Origin: Pleurocapsa sp. MO_226.B13
GTDB taxonomy: Bacteria; Cyanobacteriota; Cyanobacteriia; Cyanobacteriales; Xenococcaceae
Direction of reading: 5' to 3'
Length of the DNA stretch: 6,452 bases
NCBI GenBank assembly: GCA_030064795.1
Contig: JASJEI010000384.1
Location: 1 to 6,452, forward strand
The position numbers were made by a program, and so were the translations under genes. This document shows, one piece after another, positions 5,426 to 6,452 of this stretch (position 1 is the stretch's first letter; the number at the start of each line of letters is the position of its first letter). The notes under the pieces were generated by a model. That model saw only the letters and a list, made by a program, of their open reading frames with translations. It was not told the origin of the DNA and searched no databases.

Positions 5426-6447
5426 CTAGGCAAAATTAATTGTATATTCTGTTCCAAAATCTTTTAAAACTTTTTCCACATATTCAACTAAATTTTTCCA
5501 GCTAAAATATGCTTCTTCTTCAATCCACTCATATTTCATAAATCTCCAGAGAGTTTCAATCAAATTGAGTTGTGGAGAATAAGTGGGTAACCAAAAAATT
5601 TCCAATTTTTTCTGTTGCCATTCTGATATTTTTTTCTCAAAAGCTTTGCTTCTATGAATGGGAGCATTGTCTATAACTACAACAGTTCGTTTGTTGATTT
5701 TCTGAACATAGTTATCTAAAAATTTAATCACTATATCACTAGTTATTTTAGTTTCAAATATATAAGACTCCAAATCATTATTTCTAGTTAATAAACCGAT
5801 GACATTTAGCCGTTTACTTTTATTAGTTTTGAACCCGGATATCTCTGATTTATCTTGCCAACCACAAAGGCGCTTAGTTCGCCGCATGTAGGAACATATG
5901 GCGTTAAACAAAACCCGCTTTCATCTAAATATCTTAAATCTAAAAACCCCTGGTCAGATAGCTTTTTCAAGGCTGGCAGAATTTGTTTTTTATTCTCATA
6001 TAATTCTGGGTCTGGTTCTCCTCCCACTCTTTTTCTAATTCTTTTCCATTTCATTCCCAGACATTTTACCCCCCTCTTGATTGTGTCTTGGCTAGCAAAG
6101 ATGTCCCATTCTTTTTTGATTTTCTCTTGCACTCTTCCTAACTTTTTTGGTGTTTCTTTGACCCAATCTTTGATGATTTTTTGTTGTAAGGGATCGAACA
6201 GCTTTTGACGACCTCGCCCTTCACGGTTAGATAATCCAACTAATCCTAAATCTTCCCAATTATTCAACCAATTATAAATTGTGTTTCGACTAACTTGAAA
6301 GATTATCATTAATTCTGATATTTTATATTTTTGATAACTCAGTAGAATACAATGCGCTCTTTGTCTTACTTGATAATATTTACTTTCCTTGTAAATTCTT
6401 TTCAATAGTTTTGCTGTATCTTTTGTTAAGCCTTTGATATATCTCAT
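5426..6447 (-). pseudogene. IS630-family transposase, disrupted between the first and second catalytic Asp
   Basis: Two overlapping frames make one DDE transposase. The first (ATG 6447, to 5806) has an N-terminal helix-turn-helix (residues about 29-66, RQRAHCILLSYQKYKISELM, then IIFQVSRNTIYNWLNNW), a second winged-helix-like part (80-140), and the first catalytic Asp, D175, in RYLDESGFCLTPYVP. The second frame (open from 5911, stop at 5426-5428) supplies WQDKSE..., KSKRLNVIGLL, the second Asp in VVVIDNAPIHRS and the Glu in LPTYSPQLNLIETLWRFMKY. Family members read PYVPYGWQ across the join. Here about 24 bases (5864-5887) lie between the equivalent of PY and GWQ, giving a net shift of one frame. 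No clear slippery heptamer lies where the homology switches, so this looks like an insertion that inactivates the gene rather than a programmed frameshift. The joined product would be about 330 residues, normal for the family. Confidence 0.85.
5864..5887. repeat. Small insertion in the IS630 transposase gene
   Basis: These bases (plus strand ACAAAGGCGC, then TTAGTTCGCCGCAT) have no counterpart in the family reading PYVP-[Y]-GWQ and explain the net +23 frame change. They contain GGCGC...GCGCC-like arms: GGCG (5869-5872) with CGCC (5879-5882) around CTTAGTT make a short hairpin, like a tiny palindromic element. The exact ends are uncertain by 1-2 bases, as the original codon for the Tyr is a guess. 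Confidence 0.5.
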
Positions 6448-6452
6448 TTTAG

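Larger units (their letters stand above)
5420..6452 (-). mobile_element. IS630-family insertion sequence, right end in view, left end outside the window
   Basis: The element carries a two-piece IS630-type transposase and has landed inside the histidine kinase gene. The inner end is placed at about 5419-5424, between the transposase stop and the first kinase codons; several TA dinucleotides there (5416-5417, 5419-5420, 5423-5424) could be the TA target that IS630 elements duplicate. The terminal repeat cannot be confirmed because the other end is not in the window; sequence reaches only 5 bases before the transposase ATG. The element has no HIP1 octamer. Confidence 0.8.

Noticed and set aside
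5806..5911. Programmed frameshift in the IS630 transposase overlap
   Set aside because: The homology switches at an extra ~24-base segment and not at a slippery heptamer, so an insertion explains it better.
5855..6208. 117-codon plus-strand frame opposite the IS630 transposase
   Set aside because: It is antisense to well-supported transposase motifs and has no protein character of its own.

Overview
The window looks like an accessory, transposon-scarred stretch of a cyanobacterial chromosome or large plasmid. The main clue is the octamer GCGATCGC (HIP1, a known hallmark of many cyanobacterial genomes). It occurs six times between 2427 and 5401 and not once in the insertion-sequence DNA on either side. 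The moderately AT-rich composition, the IS630- and ISAzo13-type elements and the NarL-type two-component pair also fit a filamentous or colonial cyanobacterium. The genus cannot be told.

Layout. Positions 1-2006 are a graveyard of mobile elements. It holds the C-terminal-side part of an integrase-core (rve-like) transposase on the minus strand (1-151), then a nearly full-length but multiply frameshifted ISAzo13-like transposase on the plus strand (215-1453). Two perfect hairpins follow (1547-1575 and 1608-1646), then the N-terminal-side part of the same or a sister rve-like gene, now on the plus strand (about 1565-1728). This part is joined directly to the last ~90 codons of a second, different ISAzo13-like transposase (1725-2006). 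The two rve-like pieces share a perfect 31-bp inverted repeat. Positions 2007-2232 carry no gene but several GC-rich palindromic short repeats.

Positions 2233-4160 hold three unrelated single genes on the plus strand: an NTF2/SnoaL-like protein, a GNAT acetyltransferase and an unidentified membrane protein with about six membrane segments. A degenerate 35-57 bp repeat precedes the first gene, lies between the first and second, and follows the third. Each copy can be read as the same peptide, approximately AIALLKEQYAVG-x-VE-x-K.

Positions 4175-6452 lie on the minus strand. A DesK/NarL-type histidine kinase gene has been cut by an IS630-family element. What remains is the end of the dimerisation helix and the whole ATPase domain, followed 15 bp later by an apparently intact NarL/LuxR-type response regulator. 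The IS630 transposase is itself probably dead: a net 23-bp insertion between its first and second catalytic aspartates throws it out of frame. The transposase stop codon is in the same frame as the kinase remnant, with only that one TAG between them.

I found no convincing new defence or metabolic system. The strongest leads are the three-copy peptide-coding repeat around orphan genes, the separation of the regulator from a phosphorylatable partner, and the small palindromic insertion in the transposase.
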